This document shows, piece after piece, positions 51,230-59,161 of a stretch of 64,000 nucleotides of DNA. The translations under genes and the position numbers were made by a program. The stretch is from JACQFZ01 sp041485885. GTDB taxonomy: Bacteria; Pseudomonadota; Gammaproteobacteria; Acidiferrobacterales; Sulfurifustaceae. Position 1 is the first letter of the stretch; each line of letters begins with the position of its first letter. Below the pieces are notes generated by a model that ran no database searches, had not been told where the DNA came from, and was given only the letters and a program-made list of their open reading frames with translations. The DNA lies in contig JBGPKL010000012.1 of the NCBI GenBank assembly GCA_041485885.1, positions 1-64,000 on the forward strand, written 5' to 3'.

Positions 51230-52420
51230 ATGAGCATCTTCAAAAAAGACTGCCCCGAGTGCGCCACACCGAACATGGTCGACGCGGTGCGCTGCGATTG
51301 CGGTTATTGCTTCGATCCGGATGCACTAGGCGGCACCGATGCCGCCGAATACGCGGACGAACAAGATCGGTTATACCTCGACTATCTCGCGGCGCGCGTC
51401 GTTCAGACGGAAGCGGAAATGATCGTGGCGCGCGAACAGGCGAACGCCGACGGCGGAAACACGTACAAAGCCGCCGCCGCGCTCGTCGCCGAGCAGGCGT
51501 TGAACGCGATGCAGGCCGAGATGAAGCAATTAGCCGCGCGCGTCCGCTCGAGACCCGCGCGTCCGGTCGCTGCCAAACCGGCCGTACGCACATCGACGCC
51601 AGCTCCCGCGCTGAGCGCGCACTCGCGTAAGGCGGAGCTTAAGAAGAGCGCAACCGTCGCGCCGCAACGCGAAACCCCGCGCTTCGCGGCTCCGAAGCCG
51701 AAGTCGTCCGCCAAACGCGCTGGGCTACAACCCGACATCGTCCCCCGATCGGAAAAGACGACAATCGCGAAACCACCCGCTGTTCGGCACGATGCGGTCG
51801 CGAAGCCGTTTTCCACGCCACACGTGATGGCAAAATCAGTCGAGCCCAAACCACAGGCGACGCGCTACGCCGCTGAAACCACGTTAACCCAGCAACACCG
51901 CGCGCCCGTTGCGCCCAAGTCGACGTCGGTCCCGAACTCGAGCTTCAGAGACTTACAATCTCGTAGAGCCGAAGCGATCGCGCGCGCGCAACCCGTCGCA
52001 TCCACGCCCACGCTCGACGACACGCTCGGCGCGCCCGCCAAGCGCCCCGAACCGGCGGCACGCAGCGAGGCGTTGGTATTCCGCCCGGCGAGTAAAGCGA
52101 CAACGCAGGACTGTCCGAGTTGCGGCGCGACCGTCGCGCTCGCCGCGACACGCTGCCGCTGCGGTTACCTCTTCTCGCGCGCCACCAACGTGCCGGCGCT
52201 TACGCCGGAGGCGCCGATCGCGCTCGCGCGCCTCGATCAGGAATCGATGCAGGAATGCCCGAATTGCACGGCAACCATCGCCGCGCATCTCACGCGCTGT
52301 AATTGCGGTTACACGTTTTCCGACGCAACGGAACAGGTACCGGCGCTATCGCTCGACGCCACCGCGCTCAGTATCCTCACGGACGGCATCGCTGCGAGCC
52401 GCACATCCCGCCGGCGCTGA
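51230..52420 (+). CDS. Triple zinc-ribbon protein with YLxAR helical domain (paralogue 1)
   Basis: A 396-residue protein of no family I can name. Three zinc ribbons share exactly the spacing C-x2-C-x10-C-x-C-G-Y: residues 8-24 (CPECATPNMVDAVRCDC), ~295-313 and ~343-361. After the first ribbon comes a helical segment (~44-105) containing LYLDYLAARVVQ. Residues ~105-290 are Ala/Pro/Lys-rich and probably disordered. The same helical segment and ribbon recur in the genes at 54493 and 55150. It converges with htpG, with only two bases between stops. A scaffold or nucleic-acid or protein-binding role is inference. Confidence 0.7.
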   Translation: MSIFKKDCPECATPNMVDAVRCDCGYCFDPDALGGTDAAEYADEQDRLYLDYLAARVVQTEAEMIVAREQANADGGNTYKAAAALVAEQALNAMQAEMKQLAARVRSRPARPVAAKPAVRTSTPAPALSAHSRKAELKKSATVAPQRETPRFAAPKPKSSAKRAGLQPDIVPRSEKTTIAKPPAVRHDAVAKPFSTPHVMAKSVEPKPQATRYAAETTLTQQHRAPVAPKSTSVPNSSFRDLQSRRAEAIARAQPVASTPTLDDTLGAPAKRPEPAARSEALVFRPASKATTQDCPSCGATVALAATRCRCGYLFSRATNVPALTPEAPIALARLDQESMQECPNCTATIAAHLTRCNCGYTFSDATEQVPALSLDATALSILTDGIAASRTSRRR

Positions 52421-52422
52421 GA

Positions 52423-54300
52423 CTACACCGTAGTCAACAACAAGTCGTTCAATCGCCGCACGAACGCGGACGGGTCCTCCAGCTGACCGCCTTCGGTCAA
52501 GAACGCCTGCTCGAACAACAGGTGACTCCAATCGGAAAATCGCTTGGCGTCGGTTTCACCTTTCAATCGCTTTACGATCGGATGGTCGGGATTGATCTCG
52601 AGAATCGGTCGGCTCTGCGGCAAGGATTGCCCCGCCGCCTTGAGCAGACGGCTTAAGTTCACGCTGATATCGCTTTCCTCGACCACCAGACAGGCCGGAG
52701 AGGTGGTCAAGCGCCGCGTCGTTCGCACCGCCTTCACCCGCTCTCCCAGCGCCTGCTGAATCCGCTCGACCAGATCCTTGAATTCGCTTTCCGTCTGTTC
52801 GCGCTGCTTCTGGTCCTGCTTGTCTTCGAGGCCGCCGAGATCGAGGCCGCCCTTCGCGACCGACACGATCGGTTTGCCTTCGTACTCGGTCAGGTGCGTC
52901 ATCACCCACTCGTCGATACGGTCGTACATCAACAGGACTTCCACACCCTTCTGGCGAAACACCTCCAAATGCGGGCTGTTCTTCGCGGCGGCGAACGTCT
53001 CGGCCGTGACATAGTAGATTTTCGATTGTCCCGGCTTCATGCGCGCGAGGTAATCGGCGAGCGAAACCTCTTGGACCTCGGTGTCCTTGTCTGTCGAGGC
53101 GAAGCGCAGCAGACGCGCGACGGTTTGCCGGTTGCCATGGTCCTCCACCACGCCTTCCTTGAACACCGCGCCGAACTCGCGCCAGAACGCCGCGTACTTT
53201 TCTTTGTCTTTCTCCGTCAGATCGACGAGCAAGTCGAGGATCTTCTTCACCGAGCCGCCACGGATAGCCTCGATATCCTTGCTGTGTTGCAGGATCTCGC
53301 GCGAGATATTGAGCGGAAGATCGTTCGAATCGACGACGCCGCGCACGAAGCGCAAATACGCGGGCAAAAGCTGCTCGGCGTCGTCCATGACGAACACGCG
53401 GCGCACATAGAGCTTCACGCCGTGCCGACGCTCGCGATCCCATAGATTGAACGGCGCGCGCTTCGGGAGGTAGAGGAGCGACGTGTACTCCTGCTTCCCT
53501 TCGACCCGCGAATGCACGTAGGCCAACGGCGACTCGAAGTCGTGCGCCACGTGCTTGTAGAATTCCTCGTACTCCTCCGGCTTGATCTCCTGCTTCGGCC
53601 GGGCCCAGAGCGCGGAGGCGCGATTGACCACCTCCTCTTCGCCCTTCTTGTCCTCGGACGCCATCACGATCGGGATCTGAATGTGATCCGAGTACTTCTG
53701 GACGATGGCGCGCAGCCGGTATCCATCGAGAAATTCGTCCTCCCCCTCGCGCAGGTACAGAATCACCTCGGTACCGCGGGTGGCGCGCTCGACGGTCTCG
53801 ACGCTATATTCGCCCTTGCCGTCCGACTCCCAGCGCACGCCGTGTTCCGGACCGAGGCCGGCGCGACGCGCGGTGATCGTGACCCGGTCGGCGACGATAA
53901 ACGTCGAGTAAAAACCGACGCCGAACTGACCGATCAGTTTCGCATCGCGCGCCTTGTCCCCCGAAAGGGCCGCGAGAAACTCGCGCGTGCCGGACTTCGC
54001 GATGGTACCGATGTTGTCGATGATTTCCGCGCGGCTCATGCCGACGCCGTTGTCGGTGACGGTGACCGTGCGCGCCTTCTTGTCGTAGCTCACGCGGATC
54101 TTGAGATCCGTTTCGCCTTCCAACAGCGCGTCATCGATCAGCGCCTCGAAGCGCAGCTTGTCGCCCGCATCCGACGCGTTCGAAATCAACTCGCGCAAAA
54201 ATATTTCCTTGTTGCTGTACAGCGAGTGGATCATGAGATCCAGCAATTGCCGGACCTCGGTCTGAAAACCTAGGGTTTCTTTGTGGGTTTCTACGGCCAT
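52423..54300 (-). CDS. htpG: Molecular chaperone HtpG (Hsp90)
   Basis: A 625-residue Hsp90. The GHKL ATPase domain has the catalytic Glu region LRELISNASDAGDKLRF, DNGVGMSRAEIIDNIGTIAK and GQFGVGFYSTFIVADRV. Middle and C-terminal dimerisation domains follow, including the conserved YLRFVRGVVDSNDLPLNISR. It is cytoplasmic and ATP-dependent. A good sigma-32 promoter lies 37-66 bases upstream of the ATG at 54300. It is flanked on both sides by zinc-ribbon paralogues, converging with one and divergent from another. Confidence 0.97.
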   Translation of the reverse strand: MAVETHKETLGFQTEVRQLLDLMIHSLYSNKEIFLRELISNASDAGDKLRFEALIDDALLEGETDLKIRVSYDKKARTVTVTDNGVGMSRAEIIDNIGTIAKSGTREFLAALSGDKARDAKLIGQFGVGFYSTFIVADRVTITARRAGLGPEHGVRWESDGKGEYSVETVERATRGTEVILYLREGEDEFLDGYRLRAIVQKYSDHIQIPIVMASEDKKGEEEVVNRASALWARPKQEIKPEEYEEFYKHVAHDFESPLAYVHSRVEGKQEYTSLLYLPKRAPFNLWDRERRHGVKLYVRRVFVMDDAEQLLPAYLRFVRGVVDSNDLPLNISREILQHSKDIEAIRGGSVKKILDLLVDLTEKDKEKYAAFWREFGAVFKEGVVEDHGNRQTVARLLRFASTDKDTEVQEVSLADYLARMKPGQSKIYYVTAETFAAAKNSPHLEVFRQKGVEVLLMYDRIDEWVMTHLTEYEGKPIVSVAKGGLDLGGLEDKQDQKQREQTESEFKDLVERIQQALGERVKAVRTTRRLTTSPACLVVEESDISVNLSRLLKAAGQSLPQSRPILEINPDHPIVKRLKGETDAKRFSDWSHLLFEQAFLTEGGQLEDPSAFVRRLNDLLLTTV

Positions 54301-54336
54301 CGACGCGCTCCTCTGTACACCCGCGGAACCTGCGGC

Positions 54337-54366
54337 AAATTGGGGTCGGAATTCCGGCGCTTCAAG
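54337..54366 (-). promoter_or_regulatory. Sigma-32 (RpoH) heat-shock promoter of htpG
   Basis: On the minus strand CTTGAAG (54366-54360) and CCCCAATTT (54345-54337) are separated by 14 bases, close to the consensus CTTGAAA-N11-15-CCCCATNT. The implied start gives a 5' leader of about 30 bases before the htpG ATG. The divergent zinc-ribbon gene starts 127 bases away. Confidence 0.75.
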
Positions 54367-54492
54367 TCCCGGGAGCCACCTGTCGGGCAGCCGCTCCCAG
54401 TAATCGTCCTTTCCAGCGGTTTTACCGGACTCGCCACGAACGCCGCCTATACTTTTTTACTGTGTTTACTTGTGCCACTGGATCGGGAAGTC

Positions 54493-55125
54493 ATGACGAC
54501 GAACGACAGTTTCAACATCGAACCTCCAGTCTGCCCGCATTGCCACGCGAGCCACGCGTCCGCGTCGCCCTGTGTAAGCGTCGCAACGCAGACTACGTCC
54601 GGCCCGCTCGTGGCTCAAGCGGAATCGCTGTTCGAGTCTTATCTAGCGGCGCGACTGGTCCGCTCGCGCCGAAATCTGACCGTCGCCAAGGTCGCGCTGC
54701 TGCGCGACCCGCGCAGCAGCGAGAAGCGCGACGCGCTGTTACGCACCGAGGCGGAAACGCAGACCCTTCAGACCCAACTCCTCGAGCAAGCACGTCGGAC
54801 AGCGCCGGCGCGGGAGCGCGCGAAGATTGCCGCTCACCTCGAATCGCTGTCTGCCGAGTCGGCGAGCGCCACGTCGGCGCGGGCCACCGACGACTTTCGC
54901 ACGTTGCAAGCGGCCAAGGCCGACAACACCGTGCGATCGAACGCGTCCGACGGGCGTTCGCGTCCCGATGATCGCGAGTGCCCGCGCTGTGGCGATCGCA
55001 TGTCGGCCGATCACACGGTCTGTCGCTGTGGCCATCGATTCACCGCCGGTAACAAATCGCGCGCCGAGCCGTTCCTGAGCGATGAGGAAGCCGCGGCGTT
55101 GCGGCCGCCCAAGTTCACGGAGTAG
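54493..55125 (+). CDS. Zinc-ribbon protein with YLxAR helical domain (paralogue 2)
   Basis: A 210-residue paralogue of the gene at 51230. A degenerate N-terminal ribbon retains CPHC (Cys14, Cys17) and Cys27 but lacks the final C-G-Y. The helical segment ESLFESYLAARLVRSRRNL aligns with LYLDYLAARVVQ of paralogue 1 and is followed by predicted coiled coil. A complete ribbon at ~163-181 reads CPRCGDRMSADHTVCRCGH. The ATG at 54493 follows GGGAAG. It is divergent from htpG and 24 bases upstream of paralogue 3, so the two are likely co-transcribed. Function unknown. Confidence 0.7.
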   Translation: MTTNDSFNIEPPVCPHCHASHASASPCVSVATQTTSGPLVAQAESLFESYLAARLVRSRRNLTVAKVALLRDPRSSEKRDALLRTEAETQTLQTQLLEQARRTAPARERAKIAAHLESLSAESASATSARATDDFRTLQAAKADNTVRSNASDGRSRPDDRECPRCGDRMSADHTVCRCGHRFTAGNKSRAEPFLSDEEAAALRPPKFTE

Positions 55126-55149
55126 CTGCACGTTGGGGAGATAGAAACC

Positions 55150-55677
55150 GTGGAAATGACTCAACCGAAGGCGCCTGAATCCCAAGCGACGATCCCATCG
55201 ACTGTGACCGACGAAGAGCTCTTCTGCGACTATCTCGGCGCGCGACTACAGCAGGCGCTCGAATCGCTAGACGAGTCGCGCGAGGCGCTGATCGCGCAAC
55301 CGCAAGAGTACAGCCGCGCGATGGAAGTGATGCGCAAGGTTTACGAGTTGCGCGACCTCAAGAAGCAACTTGAGTACCAACGCAGCCGATTGAACACCGC
55401 GCGCGAAGCGGCCGGGCTCGCACCCGTCGCCGCGACCGACATCTCCTTTACCCAGACCCCGACCGAAGGGTTTCGCGCCGCTCAAGCGGAGCAAGCCGAT
55501 AAGATCATGGCGGCGCTGAAAGCTCAACCGCGCACCTGTCCGTCCTGCCAGGCGCTGCTTGGCGTCGACGCGACGCAATGCGGTTGCGGCTATGAGATTA
55601 GTGCCGACGCGACCGAGGCGCCTGACGGCGCGAATGCGCCGGCGAATCCGCTGTCGTCGTCTTACGACGCACGCTAG
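55150..55677 (+). CDS. Zinc-ribbon protein with YLxAR helical domain (paralogue 3)
   Basis: A 175-residue third paralogue. The helical segment EELFCDYLGARLQQALESLD is followed by a charged coiled-coil-like stretch (ELRDLKKQLEYQRSRLN). The single ribbon at ~130-148 reads CPSCQALLGVDATQCGCGY. It has no N-terminal ribbon. GTG at 55150 is preferred because GGGGAG is nine bases upstream; the ATG at 55156 would be 15 away. It converges with the DUF4156 lipoprotein gene. Function unknown. Confidence 0.7.
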   Translation: MEMTQPKAPESQATIPSTVTDEELFCDYLGARLQQALESLDESREALIAQPQEYSRAMEVMRKVYELRDLKKQLEYQRSRLNTAREAAGLAPVAATDISFTQTPTEGFRAAQAEQADKIMAALKAQPRTCPSCQALLGVDATQCGCGYEISADATEAPDGANAPANPLSSSYDAR

Positions 55678-55718
55678 CTTCATCCCTCCTGCTCGGCGAT
55701 CCGCTCAGTCTCGCGCCG

Positions 55719-56045
55719 CTACGGCGCTAGACAACGATAGACGTTGAAAATCTGTTTGCCGCCTTCCATCGTCGACGCCAGCACGAGCGTGTCTCCTCCC
55801 ATGTCAGCCGCCGTATTTTGCGCGTTCAACGTCACGTCGTCTTGCACCGCGTCGCGTGCGCGGGGGATTGCGCCGATATAGTCGGCCACCGAAGACGTTA
55901 GCGTTCCGAGCGAACGGCAGCGCTCGACTTCGCCCGCGGTGAGAATCCGCACCTTCTTGCCTTCGACCGTCGGTTGTACGAACACACAGCCTGCCGCCAG
56001 GGCCGCGGCGGCGAGTATCGAGAACACGGACTTCGCACTATGCAT
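55719..56045 (-). CDS. DUF4156-type lipoprotein
   Basis: A 108-residue lipoprotein with lipobox LAAGC (Cys20). The mature part has VRILTAGEVERCRSLGTLTS and NTAADMGGDTLVLASTM, the pattern of DUF4156 (RcsF-related small lipoproteins). Two cysteines remain in the mature domain and could form a disulfide. AGGAGGT precedes the ATG at 56045. It is 16 bases downstream of the FAD oxidoreductase gene, probably in one operon with it and the NYN gene. Confidence 0.75.
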   Translation of the reverse strand: MHSAKSVFSILAAAALAAGCVFVQPTVEGKKVRILTAGEVERCRSLGTLTSSVADYIGAIPRARDAVQDDVTLNAQNTAADMGGDTLVLASTMEGGKQIFNVYRCLAP

Positions 56046-56061
56046 CACGAACCTCCTGGTT

Positions 56062-57402
56062 TCATTCTTTGAGCACGCACTTGGCATATAAATCCTTCAG
56101 TCGTCCGGCCGGATCGTATTTTTGCTTCAAGCGTTCGTAGGCCGCGCGGTTGTAAATTTGCCAGAATTCTTCCGGCGTGAAAAAAGAATCCGAGTACAGC
56201 GATTTGATTCCGCCGAGCTTCGCGACTTGGCGCTCGACCTGCCGATTGTAGAACCCGGGCGGTAACGGCGCGCGCCCGCGAATCACGTCCCAGAAACCGA
56301 AGTTCACGTAGAGCTTGCGCGGATCGAGCCGATAGAGATCGAACTGCGCGTCCGCGCGGTACGCCCGCGTCGGACACACCCAAACAGGCAGAAAGCGAAT
56401 CGTGTCGTGGTAGAAATCCACGAACTCGACACAGCGCTCGATCGGTATCTCCACGTCCTGTATGACCGACTCGGTGTGAACGCCGCGAAGCCGGTTCACT
56501 TGCTCCATCAGCCTCCAGCGGCTATTCCACCGCATAATCTTGGTGTACGTGATCGAATTCAGCCGGGCGCGCCCGTACAGCCGACGGATGAGCGGATTCT
56601 GCGCGCCGAGATTCTTCGAGCACCAAAACCAGTCGGTGTCCCAGCGCCATAGATAGTCCGACGTCGTTAAATAATCCGTCTCGCGCTTTTGGATCGAGCG
56701 ATAGTAAATCTCCCGATACGTGTAATCGCTCACGTGAGGGGCGGCGTCGCTGAACCGGCCGAGCGTGATGTACATCTCGTCGCGAGAGAAAATGACGCCG
56801 TCGACAAAATCGACGTCGCTTTCGGACCAACGCTTGAGCTCTTCGAAGTACGCCTTCGCATCGCGATGGCGCACATGCGTGAGTTGCACGAAACGCTTCA
56901 CGGGGATCGCTTTAACTTTTAGCCGCAGCGCATAGCCGAGCGTGCCATATGAATTCGGAAAACCGTAAAAGAGGTCGCGATGCTCGTTCGTCGGCGTGCA
57001 GACAACGATGCGGCCATCCGGAAGTAGAACCTCCAGCTCCGCCACGGTCTCATGCACCAACCCATAGCGAAACGATGAAGATTCGATGCCGCATCCGGTC
57101 ACGGCCCCGCCGATCGTGATCGACTTAAGCTGCGGCACCACGGTCGGCATCACGCCATACTCGAGCGCCGCGGCGACCAGGCTCGCGTAGGGCGTCATGC
57201 CCTCGACCTCGATGACGCCCGCCGCGCGATCCACGCTCAATACATTGTTGAAATCGCGGACGTCCAATCGTTGCGCCGGGGTTTCTGGTCGGTCGCGAAA
57301 AAGATTGGACGTGGACTTATCGAGCCGTAGGCCGCCACCGCGATTGTGCCTTAGGAACTCGCTCAATCGCTGTTTGCGTTCTTCGTACGCGAGCGTCGTC
57401 AT
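56062..57402 (-). CDS. FAD-binding oxidoreductase, DHCR24/DIMINUTO-like
   Basis: A 446-residue protein with a PCMH-type FAD-binding domain in the N-terminal half: VEGMTPYASLVAAALEYGVM, TVVPQLKSITIGGAVTGCGI, GLVHETVAELEVLLPDGRIV and GSYGTL-like NSYGTLGYALRLKV. The C-terminal region rich in aromatic residues (WRWDTDWFWCSKNLGAQNPL) resembles eukaryotic delta-24 sterol reductase and its bacterial homologues. The substrate is unknown; a bulky lipid is a family-based guess. It lies 23 bases after the NYN-LOTUS gene. Confidence 0.82.
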   Translation of the reverse strand: MTTLAYEERKQRLSEFLRHNRGGGLRLDKSTSNLFRDRPETPAQRLDVRDFNNVLSVDRAAGVIEVEGMTPYASLVAAALEYGVMPTVVPQLKSITIGGAVTGCGIESSSFRYGLVHETVAELEVLLPDGRIVVCTPTNEHRDLFYGFPNSYGTLGYALRLKVKAIPVKRFVQLTHVRHRDAKAYFEELKRWSESDVDFVDGVIFSRDEMYITLGRFSDAAPHVSDYTYREIYYRSIQKRETDYLTTSDYLWRWDTDWFWCSKNLGAQNPLIRRLYGRARLNSITYTKIMRWNSRWRLMEQVNRLRGVHTESVIQDVEIPIERCVEFVDFYHDTIRFLPVWVCPTRAYRADAQFDLYRLDPRKLYVNFGFWDVIRGRAPLPPGFYNRQVERQVAKLGGIKSLYSDSFFTPEEFWQIYNRAAYERLKQKYDPAGRLKDLYAKCVLKE

Positions 57403-57425
57403 GGCGTTGGGGAAGACGTCCGACG

Positions 57426-58238
57426 TTACTCTTCTTGGGAGAAGCTCGTGATGATGTAACCGCCCGATTTCTCGTCGGGCTCGAGCTTAAGCAGTCCGCG
57501 CGTTTGCGCGTCCTCAAGCAGTTTGCCGAACGTGCGAAAACCGTGGTAGGTCTCGTCGAACCCGGGTTTGCGGCGCTTGAGCGCCTGCTTCACCATCGAG
57601 CCCCACACTTTGTCTTCCGACCCGCGCTCCTTGAACAACGCCTCGACGGTCTCCAGCACCAGTTCGATCGCCTCCTGTCGCTTTTCGTCTTCGGTCTTTA
57701 CGACCGTCGGCGCCGGCGCTTTTTTGTTCTCGGGCTTGCGGCTGCGACGTTTCTGTTTTTCTTCCCGCACCAAATCGTCGTAAAAAATAAATTCGTCGCA
57801 ATTGGCGATGAGCAGATCCGACGTCGCGTTCTTCACGCCCACGCCGATCACCACTTTATTGTTCTCGCGCAGCTTGCTGACCAGCGGCGAGAAATCGGAA
57901 TCGCCGCTGACGACAACGAAAGTATCGACGTGCGATTTCGTGTAACAAAGATCCAGAGCGTCGACGACCATGCGGATATCGGCGGAATTTTTCCCCGACA
58001 TGCGCACGTGCGGAATCTCGATCAGCTCGAACGCCGCCTCGTGCATCGCCGCTTTGAATTCTTTGTAACGATCCCAGTCGCAGTACGCCTTCTTCACGAC
58101 GATCGTGCCCTTGAGCAACAACCGCTCCAACACCTTGGTGATGTCGAAGTCCGCGTACTTGGCGTCGCGCACGCCGAGCGCGACGTTCTCGAAGTCGCAG
58201 TAGACCGCCATGTTCTCCGTGGTCGGCTTATAGGTCAC
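57426..58238 (-). CDS. NYN-domain (LabA-like) RNase with C-terminal OST-HTH/LOTUS domain
   Basis: A 270-residue protein. The NYN/PIN-like nuclease domain covers ~8-165 with acidic active-site residues Asp15 (YCDFENVAL), Asp87 (KNSADIRMVVDAL) and Asp113/Asp115 (VSGDSDFSPLV). A Lys-rich linker follows. Residues ~190-265 (GSMVKQALKRRKPGFDETYH, then GFRTFGKLLEDA) form an OST-HTH/LOTUS RNA-binding domain. This pairing implies RNA binding and cleavage. It heads a three-gene unit with an FAD oxidoreductase and a lipoprotein, an unexplained combination. Confidence 0.87.
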   Translation of the reverse strand: MTYKPTTENMAVYCDFENVALGVRDAKYADFDITKVLERLLLKGTIVVKKAYCDWDRYKEFKAAMHEAAFELIEIPHVRMSGKNSADIRMVVDALDLCYTKSHVDTFVVVSGDSDFSPLVSKLRENNKVVIGVGVKNATSDLLIANCDEFIFYDDLVREEKQKRRSRKPENKKAPAPTVVKTEDEKRQEAIELVLETVEALFKERGSEDKVWGSMVKQALKRRKPGFDETYHGFRTFGKLLEDAQTRGLLKLEPDEKSGGYIITSFSQEE

Positions 58239-58381
58239 AGCAATTCCTCGCTTGAATGGCAGCTATTGTCGCATGTTTAGCGTGCGCGGCGCACCGCGCG
58301 CACTCCCCCGCTCCGAGCGTTTTGTTTTAGAATGCACCGCATGTACCCGGAAGGCTCACCCGTGCTCGCGGAGAAACGCAC

Positions 58382-58564
58382 ATGATAGACGTCAACGTCA
58401 ACGGACTGCTCGGTTTAATCGTCCTCGTCCTCGATATCTGGGCGATCGTCACGGTGGTGCAGAGCTCCCGCCCCACCGGCACGAAGGTTCTGTGGATTGT
58501 GTTGATTTTGTTGTTGCCGGTGGTGGGGTTGATCCTTTGGTTCCTTCTCGGACGCAAGAGTTGA
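58382..58564 (+). CDS. Small membrane protein, PLDc_N family
   Basis: A 60-residue protein with two transmembrane helices (LLGLIVLVLDIWAIVTVV and LWIVLILLLPVVGLILWFLL) joined by SSRPTGTKV and ending LGRKS. This is the phospholipase-D N-terminal (PLDc_N) module found alone in many bacteria. It is divergent from the NYN gene. Its separate function is unknown. Confidence 0.8.
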   Translation: MIDVNVNGLLGLIVLVLDIWAIVTVVQSSRPTGTKVLWIVLILLLPVVGLILWFLLGRKS

Positions 58565-58631
58565 TTTTTTCCTCTGCTCTCTTGGGTTTGTCATTCCTGC
58601 GAAAGCGCGAATCCCATTCTTATATTTATTA

Positions 58632-58665
58632 CCCTCTCCCTTCTAGGGAGAGGGCAGGGTGAGGG
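58632..58665. repeat. CCCTCTCCC palindromic repeat, copy 4
   Basis: Perfect 10-bp palindrome CCCTCTCCCT/AGGGAGAGGG (loop TCT) plus tail CAGGGTGAGGG, in the same orientation as the copy at 8004 and almost identical to the reverse complement of 8391-8428. Confidence 0.8.
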
Positions 58666-58761
58666 TTGATAGTCGAGCGCCTACTCGGCGCGCTTGTCGA
58701 ATGTAATAAATCTACTTGTGGGTGGTTGGCCCATCGCTCCCGGCATCCTGCCTCCCGCGAA

Positions 58762-59074
58762 ATTCGTACGTCCCTGTACAGCACGGCAAGTAGCTTTTCT
58801 TTGCTCGTGGTCGCTCCGCGCATCCATGCGCTCTCGCGACATTCGTACATCCCTGTACAGCACCCGAAAAGCTACCAAAAGAAACACGCCCCGGTTCGGG
58901 AACCGCAAGTACAATTTATTGAAGCTCGATGAATCGCGCGCAGCGCGATACCGACTACCTGTTGCTGCCCAGGGTCCAACGAACTTCGTTGCACCCGTTC
59001 GGCGGCGTGAATGCACGTTGCGCCGCTCCTGCGCATCCTGCGCTCGCGAGCATTCGTACGTCCATGTACAGCAG
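58762..59074. repeat. Three copies of a 23-base ATTCGTAC...TGTACAGCA repeat
   Basis: Copies at 58762-58784, 58841-58863 and 59052-59074 differ at three positions or fewer. Each contains the GTAC...GTAC quasi-palindrome around TCCCT or TCCAT, and each follows a GCGA/GCGAG motif. Spacing is irregular (79 and 211 bases), so this is not a CRISPR array. Confidence 0.72.
58790..58949. repeat. Multi-hairpin dispersed repeat, copy 2
   Basis: GTAGCTTTTC (58790-58799) is complementary to GAAAAGCTAC (58866-58875). The 29-base core follows at 58892-58920, one mismatch from 409-437. An ATCGCGC/GCGCGAT hairpin (58933-58949) ends it. Order and spacing match copy 1, except for a 66-base loop in the first hairpin that holds one of the 23-base repeats. 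Confidence 0.72.
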
Positions 59075-59161
59075 GTGCATTCACGAAACCTCCGCCTCAC
59101 CCCGCTTTCGCGGGAATGACAAGGAAGGTTTTTTGCGATGACGGAGGCGCACCGCGCTTCC

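Larger units (their letters stand above)
58565..59161. other. Repeat-rich, gene-free region before cydB
   Basis: Nearly 600 bases made almost entirely of dispersed repeats: a CCCTCTCCC palindrome, three 23-base ATTCGTAC repeats and copy 2 of the multi-hairpin element. Short frames cross it, but their translations change with the repeats and look non-coding. No CydX-like small gene was found downstream of cydB. Confidence 0.65.

Noticed and set aside
58762..59074. Three 23-base repeats as a CRISPR array
   Set aside because: Spacing is 79 and 211 bases rather than uniform 50-75, no cas genes are near, and the intervals are other repeats.
59100..59161. Possible cydX small gene after cydB
   Set aside because: No short Trp-rich single-helix peptide with an RBS is readable here on the minus strand.
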